Assembly: GCA_946403295.1 (NCBI GenBank)
Contig: CAMIZL010000022.1
Location: forward strand, 1 to 35,245
Source: an uncultured Clostridia bacterium
Lineage (GTDB): Bacteria > Bacillota > Clostridia > Lachnospirales > Lachnospiraceae
Direction: 5' to 3'
Length of the DNA: 35,245 bases
The notes under the pieces were generated by a model that ran no database searches, was not told where the DNA came from, and worked only from the letters and a program-made list of their open reading frames with translations. The stretch's first letter is position 1; each line of letters begins with the position of its first letter. Shown here piece after piece: positions 1-6,753 of this stretch. The position numbers and the translations under genes are program-made.

Positions 1-29
1 TTTTCGGCGATTGTGTCAAGTATCGTCAT
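1..29 (-). CDS. trpC: indole-3-glycerol phosphate synthase, first codons only (partial)
   Basis: Only the first nine codons lie in the window, reading MTILDTIAE from an ATG at 27-29. The start shares an ATGA overlap with the trpD stop codon (26-28), which implies translational coupling. An N-terminus of the form M-ILD-I is typical of TrpC, the enzyme that forms indole-3-glycerol phosphate in tryptophan synthesis, and TrpC usually follows TrpD in this type of operon. The assignment rests on this short sequence and on position. The rest of the gene is outside the left edge. Confidence 0.75.
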
Positions 30-1042
30 CTGTTGCTTACCTCGATCAGCTTGTTAAGTGTTTCAAGCGCCTTGCCCGAATCGATGAGCTCAGCGGCAAG
101 CTTGACGCCGTCTTTAAATGTCTCTGCCTTGCCTGCGATGTAGAGTGATGCGCCGGCATTAAGAAGAACAGCATGTCTTCTGTGACCATCCACGCCCTTG
201 AGGATCGTAAGCGTAATGGCTGCGTTCTCTGCGGGTGTTCCGCCCTTTAAGTCTTCCTTATGACAACGGTTGAAACCGAAATCCTCGGGCTTTATCGTGT
301 AAGGCTTGAGCCATCCGTCCTTGATCTCGCAGATATGTGTGGGTGACGAGAGTGATATCTCGTCAAGTTTATCCGTTCCGTATACAACCATTCCTCTCTT
401 TACGCCGAGGCTCATAAGAACCTGTGCGAGAGGATTTACAAGATAATCGTCATAAACGCCGAGCAACTGCATCGAAGGACTTCCGGGGTTGGTGAGCGGT
501 CCAAGGATGTTGAACACGGTCCTGAAACCGAGCTCTTTTCTTATGGCTCCGACATATTTCATGGAAGAATGATATTTCTGCGCAAAGAAGAAGCACATGC
601 CGACCTCATTAAGGAGTTCGATACACTTCTCGGGACTCTGGTCGATGTTCACGCCGAGTGCCTCAAGACAGTCAGCCGTACCGCACTTGCTCGATGCCGC
701 GCGGTTACCGTGCTTTGCGACCTTGACTCCGCCTGCTGCGGCAACGATCGCTGATGTCGTGGAGATATTGAAACTCTGAGCGTTGTCTCCGCCGGTTCCG
801 ACAATCTCAAAAATATCCATGCCCGTCTCTACCTTAGTGGCATGATCTCTCATTGCTGCCGCACAACCGGCGATCTCGTCGGTAGTTTCCGCCTTTGCAC
901 TCTTCGTCGAAAGAGCCGAAAGGAATGCCGCATTCTGAGTGGGCGATGTCTCTCCGCTCATGATCTCGTTCATAACGTCATAAGCTTCCTGATAGGTAAG
1001 GTCCTCTTTGTTAACAATTTTTACGATTGCTTCTTTGATCAT
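26..1042 (-). CDS. trpD: anthranilate phosphoribosyltransferase
   Basis: TrpD transfers the phosphoribosyl group of PRPP to anthranilate, the second committed step of tryptophan synthesis, in the cytoplasm. The 338-residue length is normal for the unfused enzyme. The glycine-rich PRPP loop GTGGD lies at residues 82-86, and the KHGNR anthranilate/PRPP motif lies at about 108-112. The C-terminal part has the usual NAAITL and LLNAGA features. The ATG at 1040-1042 follows AAGGAG at good spacing. The gene is third in trpE-trpG-trpD-trpC and overlaps trpC by ATGA. A 115-bp gap separates it from trpG and contains no obvious gene. Expression should be set by the Trp T-box upstream of trpE. Confidence 0.97.
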   Translation of the reverse strand: MIKEAIVKIVNKEDLTYQEAYDVMNEIMSGETSPTQNAAFLSALSTKSAKAETTDEIAGCAAAMRDHATKVETGMDIFEIVGTGGDNAQSFNISTTSAIVAAAGGVKVAKHGNRAASSKCGTADCLEALGVNIDQSPEKCIELLNEVGMCFFFAQKYHSSMKYVGAIRKELGFRTVFNILGPLTNPGSPSMQLLGVYDDYLVNPLAQVLMSLGVKRGMVVYGTDKLDEISLSSPTHICEIKDGWLKPYTIKPEDFGFNRCHKEDLKGGTPAENAAITLTILKGVDGHRRHAVLLNAGASLYIAGKAETFKDGVKLAAELIDSGKALETLNKLIEVSNR

Positions 1043-1157
1043 GGTGTTACTCCTTTCGTGTCTATATCAAACTGTTTTATTTGTGAACTACTCGGCAATT
1101 GAATTACCGATGATTCCCGCTTGTTATCCTAAAGCTGCTAACGCTTATATGCACCGA

Positions 1158-1727
1158 TCATATCTCTTTTATGAAATTCTCGAGCATCTTCTTTCCGTCC
1201 GGCGTGAGGATCGATTCGGGATGGAACTGTACACCGTAGATGGGATAATCTCTGTGTCTTACACCCATTATCTCACCCTCCGAGGTGAGTGCGGTAACAA
1301 GAAGTTCTTCCGGGATCGTGTCGGGATCGGCCGCCAGCGAATGGTATCTTGCAACCGGTGCCTCTGCGGGACAATCAGCGAAGAGCTTGCATCCGTTCGC
1401 GAATCTTACTACCGACTGTTTTCCGTGCATGAGCCTTTTGGCGTATGTTACGGTCGCACCGTATGCCGCGCATATGGCCTGGTGTCCGAGGCATACCCCG
1501 AGTGTCGGGATCCTGCGCGACAGCGTCCTCGCCACTTCTATCGTAACGCCCGCATCTTCGGGTCTTCCGGGGCCCGGAGAAAGGATTATCCTGTCAGGTG
1601 CAAGCTTCTCTATCTCTTCGACAGTCATCTCGTCGTTTCGGATAACACGGATATCCGGATCGATCTCTCCTACCAACTGATAGAGATTGTACGAGAAGCT
1701 GTCATAATTGTCTATAAGCAGAATCAT
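1158..1727 (-). CDS. trpG: anthranilate synthase glutamine amidotransferase component
   Basis: This class I glutamine amidotransferase releases ammonia from glutamine for TrpE. The catalytic triad is visible: Cys79 in GVCLGHQ, and His169 and Glu171 in FHPES. The N-terminal MILLIDNYDSFSYNL is characteristic of TrpG/PabA. At 189 residues it is a normal stand-alone subunit. The start is 18 bp downstream of the trpE stop, with a GGAGG-like ribosome site between them. Clostridia sometimes share one TrpG/PabA between tryptophan and folate synthesis; its place in the trp operon makes the tryptophan role primary here. Confidence 0.96.
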   Translation of the reverse strand: MILLIDNYDSFSYNLYQLVGEIDPDIRVIRNDEMTVEEIEKLAPDRIILSPGPGRPEDAGVTIEVARTLSRRIPTLGVCLGHQAICAAYGATVTYAKRLMHGKQSVVRFANGCKLFADCPAEAPVARYHSLAADPDTIPEELLVTALTSEGEIMGVRHRDYPIYGVQFHPESILTPDGKKMLENFIKEI

Positions 1728-1745
1728 TTGTTTTCCTCCTCAAAT

Positions 1746-3224
1746 TCAATCATCGATATCGTTGGCTATCTCAAGCGCCTTAAGAGATGCCCTTGCCTTG
1801 TTCAGGCATTCCTGATATTCCTTCTCGGGATCGGAATCCGCAACGATCCCCGCTCCGCTTCTGACGAACACCTTGCCGTTCTTTTTATATGCGATCCTGA
1901 TCGCGATACAAGTGTCCATGTTTCCGGTGAAATCAATATATCCGATCGCTCCGCCGTATATTCCGCGCTTGTTGTTCTCAAGCTCTCCGATTATCTGGCA
2001 GGCTCTGATCTTGGGAGCTCCCGAAAGTGTTCCTGCGGGAAGTACCGCTTCCACAGCATCAAGCGCGTCCTTATCTTCCCTGATCTCGCCCCTTACAGTC
2101 GATCCTATGTGCATTACATGTGAAAATCTGAGTACTTCGCGAAGCTTTTCAACATGTACCGTACCGAAACGGCTAATCCTTCCGAGATCGTTTCTTCCGA
2201 GGTCAACGAGCATGTTGTGCTCCGCAAGTTCTTTCTCATCTGCAAGGAGCTCTTTTTCAAGCTGAGCGTCCTCTTCAGGGCTCTTGCCCCTCGGTCTTGT
2301 TCCTGCGAGCGGGAAGGTGTGGAGCACTCCGTCTTCGAGTTTAACGAGCGTTTCCGGTGATGCACCGGCGATCTCCACATCCGTTCCCGAAAAATAAAAC
2401 ATATAAGGAGAAGGGTTTATGGTGCGCAGGACTCTATAGGTATTAAGTAAGCTTCCTTCGAAGGGTGCACTGAGGCGATTTGAAAGAACAACCTGGAATA
2501 TATCGCCCTCATGTATATAATTCTTGGCCTTTTCGACCATATCACAGTACTCTTCTTTGCTGAACATCGCGGTCACTTCGCCCTGGAGCTTTCCGGCGGG
2601 CTCCTGCTTCTTCTCGCCGTTCCTTAAGAGTCCGGCGAGCTCTTTGAGCTCCCATACCGCTTTGTTGTAATTGACATCCGGCTCGTCGAGATGGATGTTG
2701 GCGATCAACACGATCTTCTGCTTTATGTTATCGAATGCGATGACCTTTTCAAAAAGCATAAGATCGACATCCCTGAAGCCTTCCGTATCTTTGGCCTGAG
2801 TCTTTGCCTCAGGCTCGCTGTAGCCGAGGTAGTCGTAGGAGAAATATCCCACAAGGCCGCCCGTAAAAGGAGGCAGCTCGGGGAGTCGCGGGCTTCTGTA
2901 CTTACCCAGCACTTCCCTTAAGTAGCCTGCGGGATTACCCGTCACGTACTTCATCCTTCCGGCATCGAGGACTCCGTTCATCTCTCCGCCGATACAGGTT
3001 ATCTCCATCTTCGGATCGAATCCGAGGAAGGTATAACGTCCCCACATCTCATCAGCCTGTGCCGACTCGAGCATAAAAACATGATTTGAAACATTCTTTA
3101 ATACCCTGATGGCTTCGATCGGAGTGATAAAATCCGACATTATCTCACAGCTGACGGGCATCACATCGTACTTGCCGCTTGCTGCGAATGATTCAACTTC
3201 ACCGAGTTCCGGATAAAACTTCAT
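1746..3224 (-). CDS. trpE: anthranilate synthase component I
   Basis: TrpE converts chorismate and ammonia to anthranilate. The 492-residue protein has an N-terminal region containing the MLESA motif near residue 53, which corresponds to the LLES tryptophan feedback-binding motif. The C-terminal chorismate-binding domain contains FPLAGTRPRG, HNMLVDLGRND, HVMHIGSTVRG, PAGTLSGAPK and IRSGAGIVADS-like blocks. TrpE is favoured over PabB by these motifs and by the operon. The ATG at 3222-3224 follows GAGGAGG. Transcription is governed by the T-box leader upstream. Several hairpins, the last a copy of a repeat also seen at 4.6 kb, lie between the T-box terminator and this start. Confidence 0.97.
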   Translation of the reverse strand: MKFYPELGEVESFAASGKYDVMPVSCEIMSDFITPIEAIRVLKNVSNHVFMLESAQADEMWGRYTFLGFDPKMEITCIGGEMNGVLDAGRMKYVTGNPAGYLREVLGKYRSPRLPELPPFTGGLVGYFSYDYLGYSEPEAKTQAKDTEGFRDVDLMLFEKVIAFDNIKQKIVLIANIHLDEPDVNYNKAVWELKELAGLLRNGEKKQEPAGKLQGEVTAMFSKEEYCDMVEKAKNYIHEGDIFQVVLSNRLSAPFEGSLLNTYRVLRTINPSPYMFYFSGTDVEIAGASPETLVKLEDGVLHTFPLAGTRPRGKSPEEDAQLEKELLADEKELAEHNMLVDLGRNDLGRISRFGTVHVEKLREVLRFSHVMHIGSTVRGEIREDKDALDAVEAVLPAGTLSGAPKIRACQIIGELENNKRGIYGGAIGYIDFTGNMDTCIAIRIAYKKNGKVFVRSGAGIVADSDPEKEYQECLNKARASLKALEIANDIDD

Positions 3225-3233
3225 AAAAACCTC

Positions 3234-3270
3234 CTCTTTGCAGTTGATCTGTCAACTGCGTTTCCTTGCC
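3234..3270 (-). repeat. palindromic hairpin repeat, copy 3, at the trpE ribosome site
   Basis: An 8-bp perfect stem (GCAGTTGA / TCAACTGC) with a 4-nt loop spans 3240-3259. On the minus strand it is flanked by GGAAAC on the 5' side and AAAGAG on the 3' side. The 3' flank runs directly into the GAGG ribosome site of trpE. The flanks match the copies at 4561-4612 and 4625-4675, whereas the stem differs at three paired positions with the pairing kept. This points to selection on RNA or DNA structure. Confidence 0.75.
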
Positions 3271-3274
3271 CCTT

Positions 3275-3330
3275 CAATTCCCGAAGGGAATGATCAGGGC
3301 CGTTAGGCCCAACACTTCAACGAAGCAGTA
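3275..3330 (-). other. hairpin-rich segment of the trpE 5' leader
   Basis: Between the T-box terminator and the repeat at the trpE ribosome site there are further short perfect hairpins on the minus strand: CTTC-gtt-GAAG, GGGCC-taac-GGCCC and ATTCCC-ttc-GGGAAT. None is followed by a U-tract, so they do not look like terminators. They may stabilise the read-through mRNA or be remnants of extragenic repeats. Function is unknown. Confidence 0.5.
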
Positions 3331-3350
3331 GGTTGTAAGTGTATCTGCCG

Positions 3351-3387
3351 AAAAAGAAAAATCCCCGACAGAAAAACTCTGTCAAGG
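3351..3387 (-). terminator. T-box-controlled intrinsic terminator of the trp leader
   Basis: On the minus strand CCTTGACAG pairs fully with CTGTCGGGG (including two G-T pairs) around a 7-nt loop, and is followed by ATTTTTCTTTTT. It lies directly downstream of the conserved T-box sequence, as expected for the terminator that forms when tRNA-Trp is charged. Confidence 0.9.
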
Positions 3388-3645
3388 ACGAATGATCAAT
3401 ATAATCCGCGGTACCACCTTGATTCACGAAAATCGTGCGCTCAGCAGGATACTAACATATCCCCGACAAGTAACGTCTGTCCAAACGTCGCAGAATACTC
3501 GGAAGGTCCTTCCTTTGACTGCGCCCTCAGCGGTCCATTTGACAATGTGTTTCTTGCCTGACTCTCAGCAATGCAGGCTCTCTGTAAAGGCATCAATGCC
3601 GTTATCTCCGCGTCAACGGTTTGTTGGTTTGTTAAATTATTTGTA
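3351..3645 (-). promoter_or_regulatory. tryptophan T-box leader (tRNA-Trp-sensing riboswitch)
   Basis: The conserved T-box sequence is present as AAGGTGGTACCGCGG (3406-3420, minus strand); its bulge pairs with the tRNA acceptor end. About 115 nt upstream, in the Stem I context AAATGGACCGCTGAG, a UGG specifier codon sits at 3535-3537, matching tRNA-Trp. Stem I hairpins such as GCCTGC...GTCAGGC occupy about 3540-3600. The intrinsic terminator follows the T-box. Uncharged tRNA-Trp is expected to stabilise the antiterminator and allow trpEGDC transcription. The specifier and T-box are read directly; the mechanism is established for the family. Confidence 0.93.
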
Positions 3646-3673
3646 CTTTATCACTTTAAAACCTCAATGTCAA
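3645..3673 (-). promoter_or_regulatory. trpE: sigma-70 type promoter of the trp operon
   Basis: A perfect -35 TTGACA (3668-3673) and a -10 TAAAGT (3645-3650) are separated by 17 bp, placing the transcription start a few bases before the T-box Stem I. Confidence 0.85.
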
Positions 3674-3677
3674 CAGA

Positions 3678-3738
3678 AAATTTTACTCCCCATTGACGGA
3701 AGATTTCGGCTTTCCGTTAAGAGAAATCTTACTCCCCG
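3678..3738 (-). repeat. short direct repeat and hairpin upstream of the trp promoter
   Basis: GGGGAGTAA(G/A)ATTT occurs twice on the minus strand, about 46 bp apart (3678-3692 and 3724-3738). Between the copies is a weak stem, ACGGAA...TTCCGT. It lies between the end of the ABC-2 permease gene and the trp promoter. It may be a weak terminator or a degenerate duplication; there is no clear U-tract. Confidence 0.35.
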
Positions 3739-3750
3739 TCGACAAAGGAT

Positions 3751-4551
3751 TTAACTGCCTGTCGATCTGTAAAACTTTATGCCTTTGTTAAAAAGGATCG
3801 TCATGATAAAGAAGACAACAACCCCCGAAAGAGGTGTAACAAACACTGTCCAAAGGGGCCAACCGTAAAGCGGCTTTCCGAGTATATAAGCAGCAGGCAC
3901 ATGCATGGTCATGGCGAAAGGTGCCACAACCGAGAAGAGTATCCTTAAAGGACGCGGGAATACGTCAATAGGATACTGGCAGGCGCTTCTGCCCCCGTAT
4001 GTGATGGCATTTACAAGCTCCACGGATTTAACGCTGTGAATGCACAAAATGCCTTCTATCATAAACAATCCGAGTATCAGCAGACAGCTCATGACGATCG
4101 ATTCGCAAAGAGCGAGAGCCTTCAAAAACGACCACTCTACTCCGCTTTTAATGCTGCCCATAACAAGAGCTGCCACTCCTACACCGATGCAGGTGATACG
4201 TCTCGGATCCATTCCGCTGCAGAATACCTGAGTCAGGATCCCTCTCGGTCTCAAAAGCAGCGTATCAAGCTTTCCGGTTCTTACCATGCTCGGAAAATCA
4301 CCGGTGATGCCTCTTCCGAAAAGTTCGGTCAGATAAAACGAAACCGACATAAGACCGAAGAAGAAATAAAGATTTCCTCCGGCCCATCTCCCAAGATTTT
4401 CAAACCTGTCAACGACAAGTATAACGACCATAAGCTCTCCGCCCTCCATAACGAGCTGGGCAAGAGTCTGCATAAAAAACGAAGTCGGGTATTGCAGATG
4501 GCTTTTCAGAAGCATCGCCATCGAACGCAGGTAAAGATGAATGGTGTTCAT
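3751..4551 (-). CDS. ABC-2 type exporter permease (COG3694-like)
   Basis: This is a six-helix ABC-2 family membrane protein of about 266 residues. Hydrophobic segments include LYFFFGLMSVSFYL, a stretch near VLMGSIKSG, IVMSCLLILGLFM and a C-terminal VVVFFIMTILF. The FFFGLMS and GVVVFF regions and the partner genes place it with COG3694, the second permease of a heterodimeric exporter. The ATG at 4549-4551 follows AGAGGG at 6 nt; a TTG six bases upstream would be in frame but fits the ribosome site less well. It is last in the operon after the ATPase and the COG4587-like permease, with a duplicated hairpin repeat in the 129-bp gap. The substrate is unknown. Confidence 0.82.
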   Translation of the reverse strand: MNTIHLYLRSMAMLLKSHLQYPTSFFMQTLAQLVMEGGELMVVILVVDRFENLGRWAGGNLYFFFGLMSVSFYLTELFGRGITGDFPSMVRTGKLDTLLLRPRGILTQVFCSGMDPRRITCIGVGVAALVMGSIKSGVEWSFLKALALCESIVMSCLLILGLFMIEGILCIHSVKSVELVNAITYGGRSACQYPIDVFPRPLRILFSVVAPFAMTMHVPAAYILGKPLYGWPLWTVFVTPLSGVVVFFIMTILFNKGIKFYRSTGS

Positions 4552-4560
4552 GATCAACCC

Positions 4561-4612
4561 TCTCTTTGCATTCGATTTATCGAATGCGTTTCCTCGCGGT
4601 ATTTTTTGACTG
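4561..4612 (-). repeat. palindromic hairpin repeat, copy 1
   Basis: The perfect 8-bp stem GCATTCGA / TCGAATGC with a TAAA loop (4568-4587) lies in conserved flanks: CCGCGAGGAAAC on the 5' side and AAAGAGA on the 3' side (minus strand). The copy ends at the ribosome site of the downstream permease gene. Copy 2 begins 64 bp away, and the similarity extends beyond the hairpin through TCAAAAA(A)T. Confidence 0.8.
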
Positions 4613-4624
4613 AGTCATAATCAT

Positions 4625-4675
4625 TCTCTTTGCATTCGATTTGTCGAATGCGTTTCCTCGCGGCATTTTTGACCG
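4625..4675 (-). repeat. palindromic hairpin repeat, copy 2
   Basis: This is a near-identical partner of the copy at 4561-4612, with a CAAA rather than TAAA loop and the same 8-bp stem (4632-4651). It starts almost immediately after the stop codon of the upstream permease gene. The tandem pair fills the gap between two exporter genes, a typical place for REP-like elements that affect mRNA stability. Confidence 0.8.
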
Positions 4676-4680
4676 AAGCC

Positions 4681-5472
4681 TTATCCGCCCTGAACAATGA
4701 TGCGCTTCCTGTTTGCATTCCACATGGCGTAGCCCGTGATTATCAAAGCCACGGCCCAAATGCCTTGCACGAGCAGGATGCGCGGTGCATCGGCCGGTAC
4801 ATATTCACCCGTGTAGAGTCTGATCGGACCGTCAAGAAGCTGGGCATACGGAAGCATCGTGATGACCTTCTGCCAGCTGTCCGGGAAAAGTGTCAAAGGA
4901 AGCAGATTTCCGGACATGGTCACCATCAAAAGATTCATGAGAGACTGCATCCCTCGCGGGTCGAGCGTCCTCATGGTAAATGCCATGGTTATGTTCTCTA
5001 GCGCGCACATGCAGACAAGCCCAAGGAAAAGTCCGACAAGCCCCGTGATCAGCCCACAGAACGTTGTCGGAGTCGTCACCCCCCAGCCCTTCGGCAGGAT
5101 TGCCGCAAATACGAGCATAGGGATCCCTCGCATCAAACTTCCCATCAATTTCTGTGCCATAATGCGTGCGTAATAGAACCAGTACATATCGACAGGTCTG
5201 CACAGATCATAGGATATATTTCCGCTTCGGATCTTATCGAGAAGATCGGGATCCGTCGCAACGAGCATCCTGAAGAAAGCCTGCTGCATCCAGACATAGC
5301 AGGAAACATGTTCGATCGGGATCGCCTGGGGATTCCCCGCATAGAGCGCTCTGTAAAGCGCGATCAGGATAAGGCCGAAAAACATCTGGCATATGATCCC
5401 GCCGATCACCGCGCCGCGATACTGCAGCTCCATCCTGTTTCTCATTCGAAAAACCGTCAAATATGCTTTCAT
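4681..5472 (-). CDS. ABC-2 type exporter permease (COG4587-like)
   Basis: This 263-residue integral membrane protein starts MKAYLTVFRMRNRMELQYR and has about six hydrophobic segments, among them IGGIICQMFFGLILIALY, LITGLVGLFLGLVCMC and ILLVQGIWAVALIITG. The motif around NISYDLCRPVDMYWFYYAR is typical of the COG4587 permease that pairs with COG3694. The ATG overlaps the ATPase stop as ATGA (5469-5472) and follows AAGGAG, so translation is coupled. With the two neighbours it should form an ATP-driven exporter in the cytoplasmic membrane. The substrate is unknown. Confidence 0.84.
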   Translation of the reverse strand: MKAYLTVFRMRNRMELQYRGAVIGGIICQMFFGLILIALYRALYAGNPQAIPIEHVSCYVWMQQAFFRMLVATDPDLLDKIRSGNISYDLCRPVDMYWFYYARIMAQKLMGSLMRGIPMLVFAAILPKGWGVTTPTTFCGLITGLVGLFLGLVCMCALENITMAFTMRTLDPRGMQSLMNLLMVTMSGNLLPLTLFPDSWQKVITMLPYAQLLDGPIRLYTGEYVPADAPRILLVQGIWAVALIITGYAMWNANRKRIIVQGG

Positions 5473-6290
5473 AGATCAAGCTCCTTGTACATGGAGGCTA
5501 TCAGGTGGTCGATATTTCCCGAATCCTCGTCTTCGTACCGTGCGCTGACTTTGTGGTCATAATCGTATTGCTCGAGGAGGGTTTGAAGTCTCCCGTCATA
5601 GAGCTTTCTGCCGTGTCCGAGCACAAGTACCCTCGAGCAGAGCGCGGCAATGTCTTCCATATCATGCGTCGTGAGCATGACAGTCGTTCCGTGTTCCGCA
5701 TTTTCCCTCTTTAAAAAGTCACGGAGAGCGAGCTTGCTCACCGCGTCGAGACCGATCGTCGGCTCATCGAGGAAAAGGAGTTCCGGCCTGTGGAGAAGCG
5801 ACCCGCACAGCTCCGCCTTCATACGTTGTCCGAGACTTAAGAGCCGCAGCGGTGTCCTCAGGAGTTCTTCGATCTGAAGCGCATCGGTGAGTTCTTCAAG
5901 TCTGTCCTTATAATCGTCTGTCTGTATCCTGTATATATCCTTGAGCAGCGAGTAACTGTCAAGGATCGGCACATCCCACCAAAGCTGGCTTCTTTGCCCG
6001 AAAACAACGCCTATGTGTTTCACATATTCTTTCCTGTCTTTCCACGGAACTCTTCCCCCGACCGAAACCTCTCCCCCGTCAGGTGTGAGGATTCCGGAAA
6101 GGATCTTTACGGTCGTCGATTTGCCCGCTCCGTTCGGACCTATATACCCGAGAAGTTCTCCTTTTTCCACGGAAAAAGAGACGTCTTTCAACGCCTCTAC
6201 GGTTTCCTTTTTACGAAACAGTTTTCCTTTTTCCCTTTTCTTCTTTACAACGAAAGTCTTTCGAAGCCCATTGATCTCAATGTAATGCAT
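5469..6290 (-). CDS. ABC exporter ATP-binding protein (COG4586-like)
   Basis: Motifs of a complete nucleotide-binding domain are present: Walker A GPNGAGKST, the VFGQRSQLWWDVP Q-loop region characteristic of COG4586, signature LSLGQRMKAEL, Walker B LLFLDEPTIGLD, and the switch histidine in TTHD. The ATG at 6288-6290 follows GGGGGAG; an in-frame TTG 15 bp upstream is less likely. At about 273 residues it is shorter than family members I know at over 300, the loss falling in the C-terminal domain after LLEQYDYD. It is first in a three-gene operon and energises the two ABC-2 permeases. A 26-bp tandem repeat lies just upstream. Confidence 0.87.
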   Translation of the reverse strand: MHYIEINGLRKTFVVKKKREKGKLFRKKETVEALKDVSFSVEKGELLGYIGPNGAGKSTTVKILSGILTPDGGEVSVGGRVPWKDRKEYVKHIGVVFGQRSQLWWDVPILDSYSLLKDIYRIQTDDYKDRLEELTDALQIEELLRTPLRLLSLGQRMKAELCGSLLHRPELLFLDEPTIGLDAVSKLALRDFLKRENAEHGTTVMLTTHDMEDIAALCSRVLVLGHGRKLYDGRLQTLLEQYDYDHKVSARYEDEDSGNIDHLIASMYKELDL

Positions 6291-6353
6291 TTCTTTCTCC
6301 CCCAAACGGTTCCAAAATACAGTGTCTGCGCTTCTTTCCGATCCCCACCTGCC

Positions 6354-6457
6354 ATACGTATCGCATTCAGTCCCTTTTCATACATATCCTGTTCAGCCCT
6401 TTTTTATATGTATCCTGTTCAGTCCCTTTTCATACGTATCACGTTTAGTCCCGTTTC
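6354..6457. repeat. four tandem 26-bp units upstream of the ABC-2 exporter operon
   Basis: Units start exactly every 26 bp at 6354, 6380, 6406 and 6432. Each begins with the palindrome ATACGTAT or a variant (ATACATAT, ATATGTAT), continues with a TCCTGTTCAGTCCC-like core and ends in a T-run. They occupy the gap between the DUF6171 gene stop (6469) and the exporter ATPase start. Regularly spaced palindromes suggest tandem protein-binding sites, but unselected repeat expansion would look the same. Confidence 0.85.
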
Positions 6458-6468
6458 CCGCACGGGTG

Positions 6469-6753
6469 TTATCTTTCCCATTTCCCATAGGGACATTTTC
6501 CGGTCTTTTTTGCCGCTCTCAGTTCAACCATACAACCGCAAGCCCCGCAAAAAGCGTCCTTCAGGTAATCGCACTCCGTACATTTGTTAAGCCGTGATCC
6601 ATAGACATCGGCCGCAGCCTTCTCCCCGGGCGGCAGCAGATCGATAAGGCGCCTTACCTCCGCCTCGTACCGTGCGGGATCGATATCCCGTAACAGGCAG
6701 CGCTTGCAAGGCTTTTTCATGTGTTTTTCATCGTCTTGCATTTTTTTGATCAT
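6469..6753 (-). CDS. small cysteine-rich protein, DUF6171-like
   Basis: The 94-residue soluble protein has eight cysteines (16, 19, 58, 61, 69, 72, 74, 87) in CxxC and CxxCxC arrangements, which suggests one or two zinc or iron-sulfur sites. The pattern CKRCLLRD, then CTECD, CGACGC-VELRAA and CP, fits my memory of DUF6171, a family of unknown function. Its ATG overlaps the arabinofuranosidase stop as ATGA (6750-6753), so it is translationally coupled as the last gene of the larB-larC-mazG-abf run. An alternative start at residue 12 would remove only the tail before the first cysteine pair. Confidence 0.72.
   Translation of the reverse strand: MIKKMQDDEKHMKKPCKRCLLRDIDPARYEAEVRRLIDLLPPGEKAAADVYGSRLNKCTECDYLKDAFCGACGCMVELRAAKKTGKCPYGKWER

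Noticed and set aside
1008-2123. A 371-codon plus-strand open frame across trpG and trpE
   Set aside because: It is antisense to two genes with complete catalytic motifs, has no ribosome site and no family resemblance. It reflects codon bias on the opposite strand.
4577-4624. A 15-codon frame (MIMTQSKNTARKRIR) between the two ABC-2 permease genes, and the longer frame extending it upstream
   Set aside because: It lies within the tandem palindromic repeats, has no good ribosome site, and its sequence is explained by the repeat. The similar frames in the other repeat copies follow from nucleotide conservation, not from a shared peptide.
6354-6457. The 26-bp repeats considered as a CRISPR or plasmid iteron array
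   Set aside because: There are no spacers between units, and no replication initiator or partition gene is nearby; a regulatory or neutral tandem repeat is simpler.
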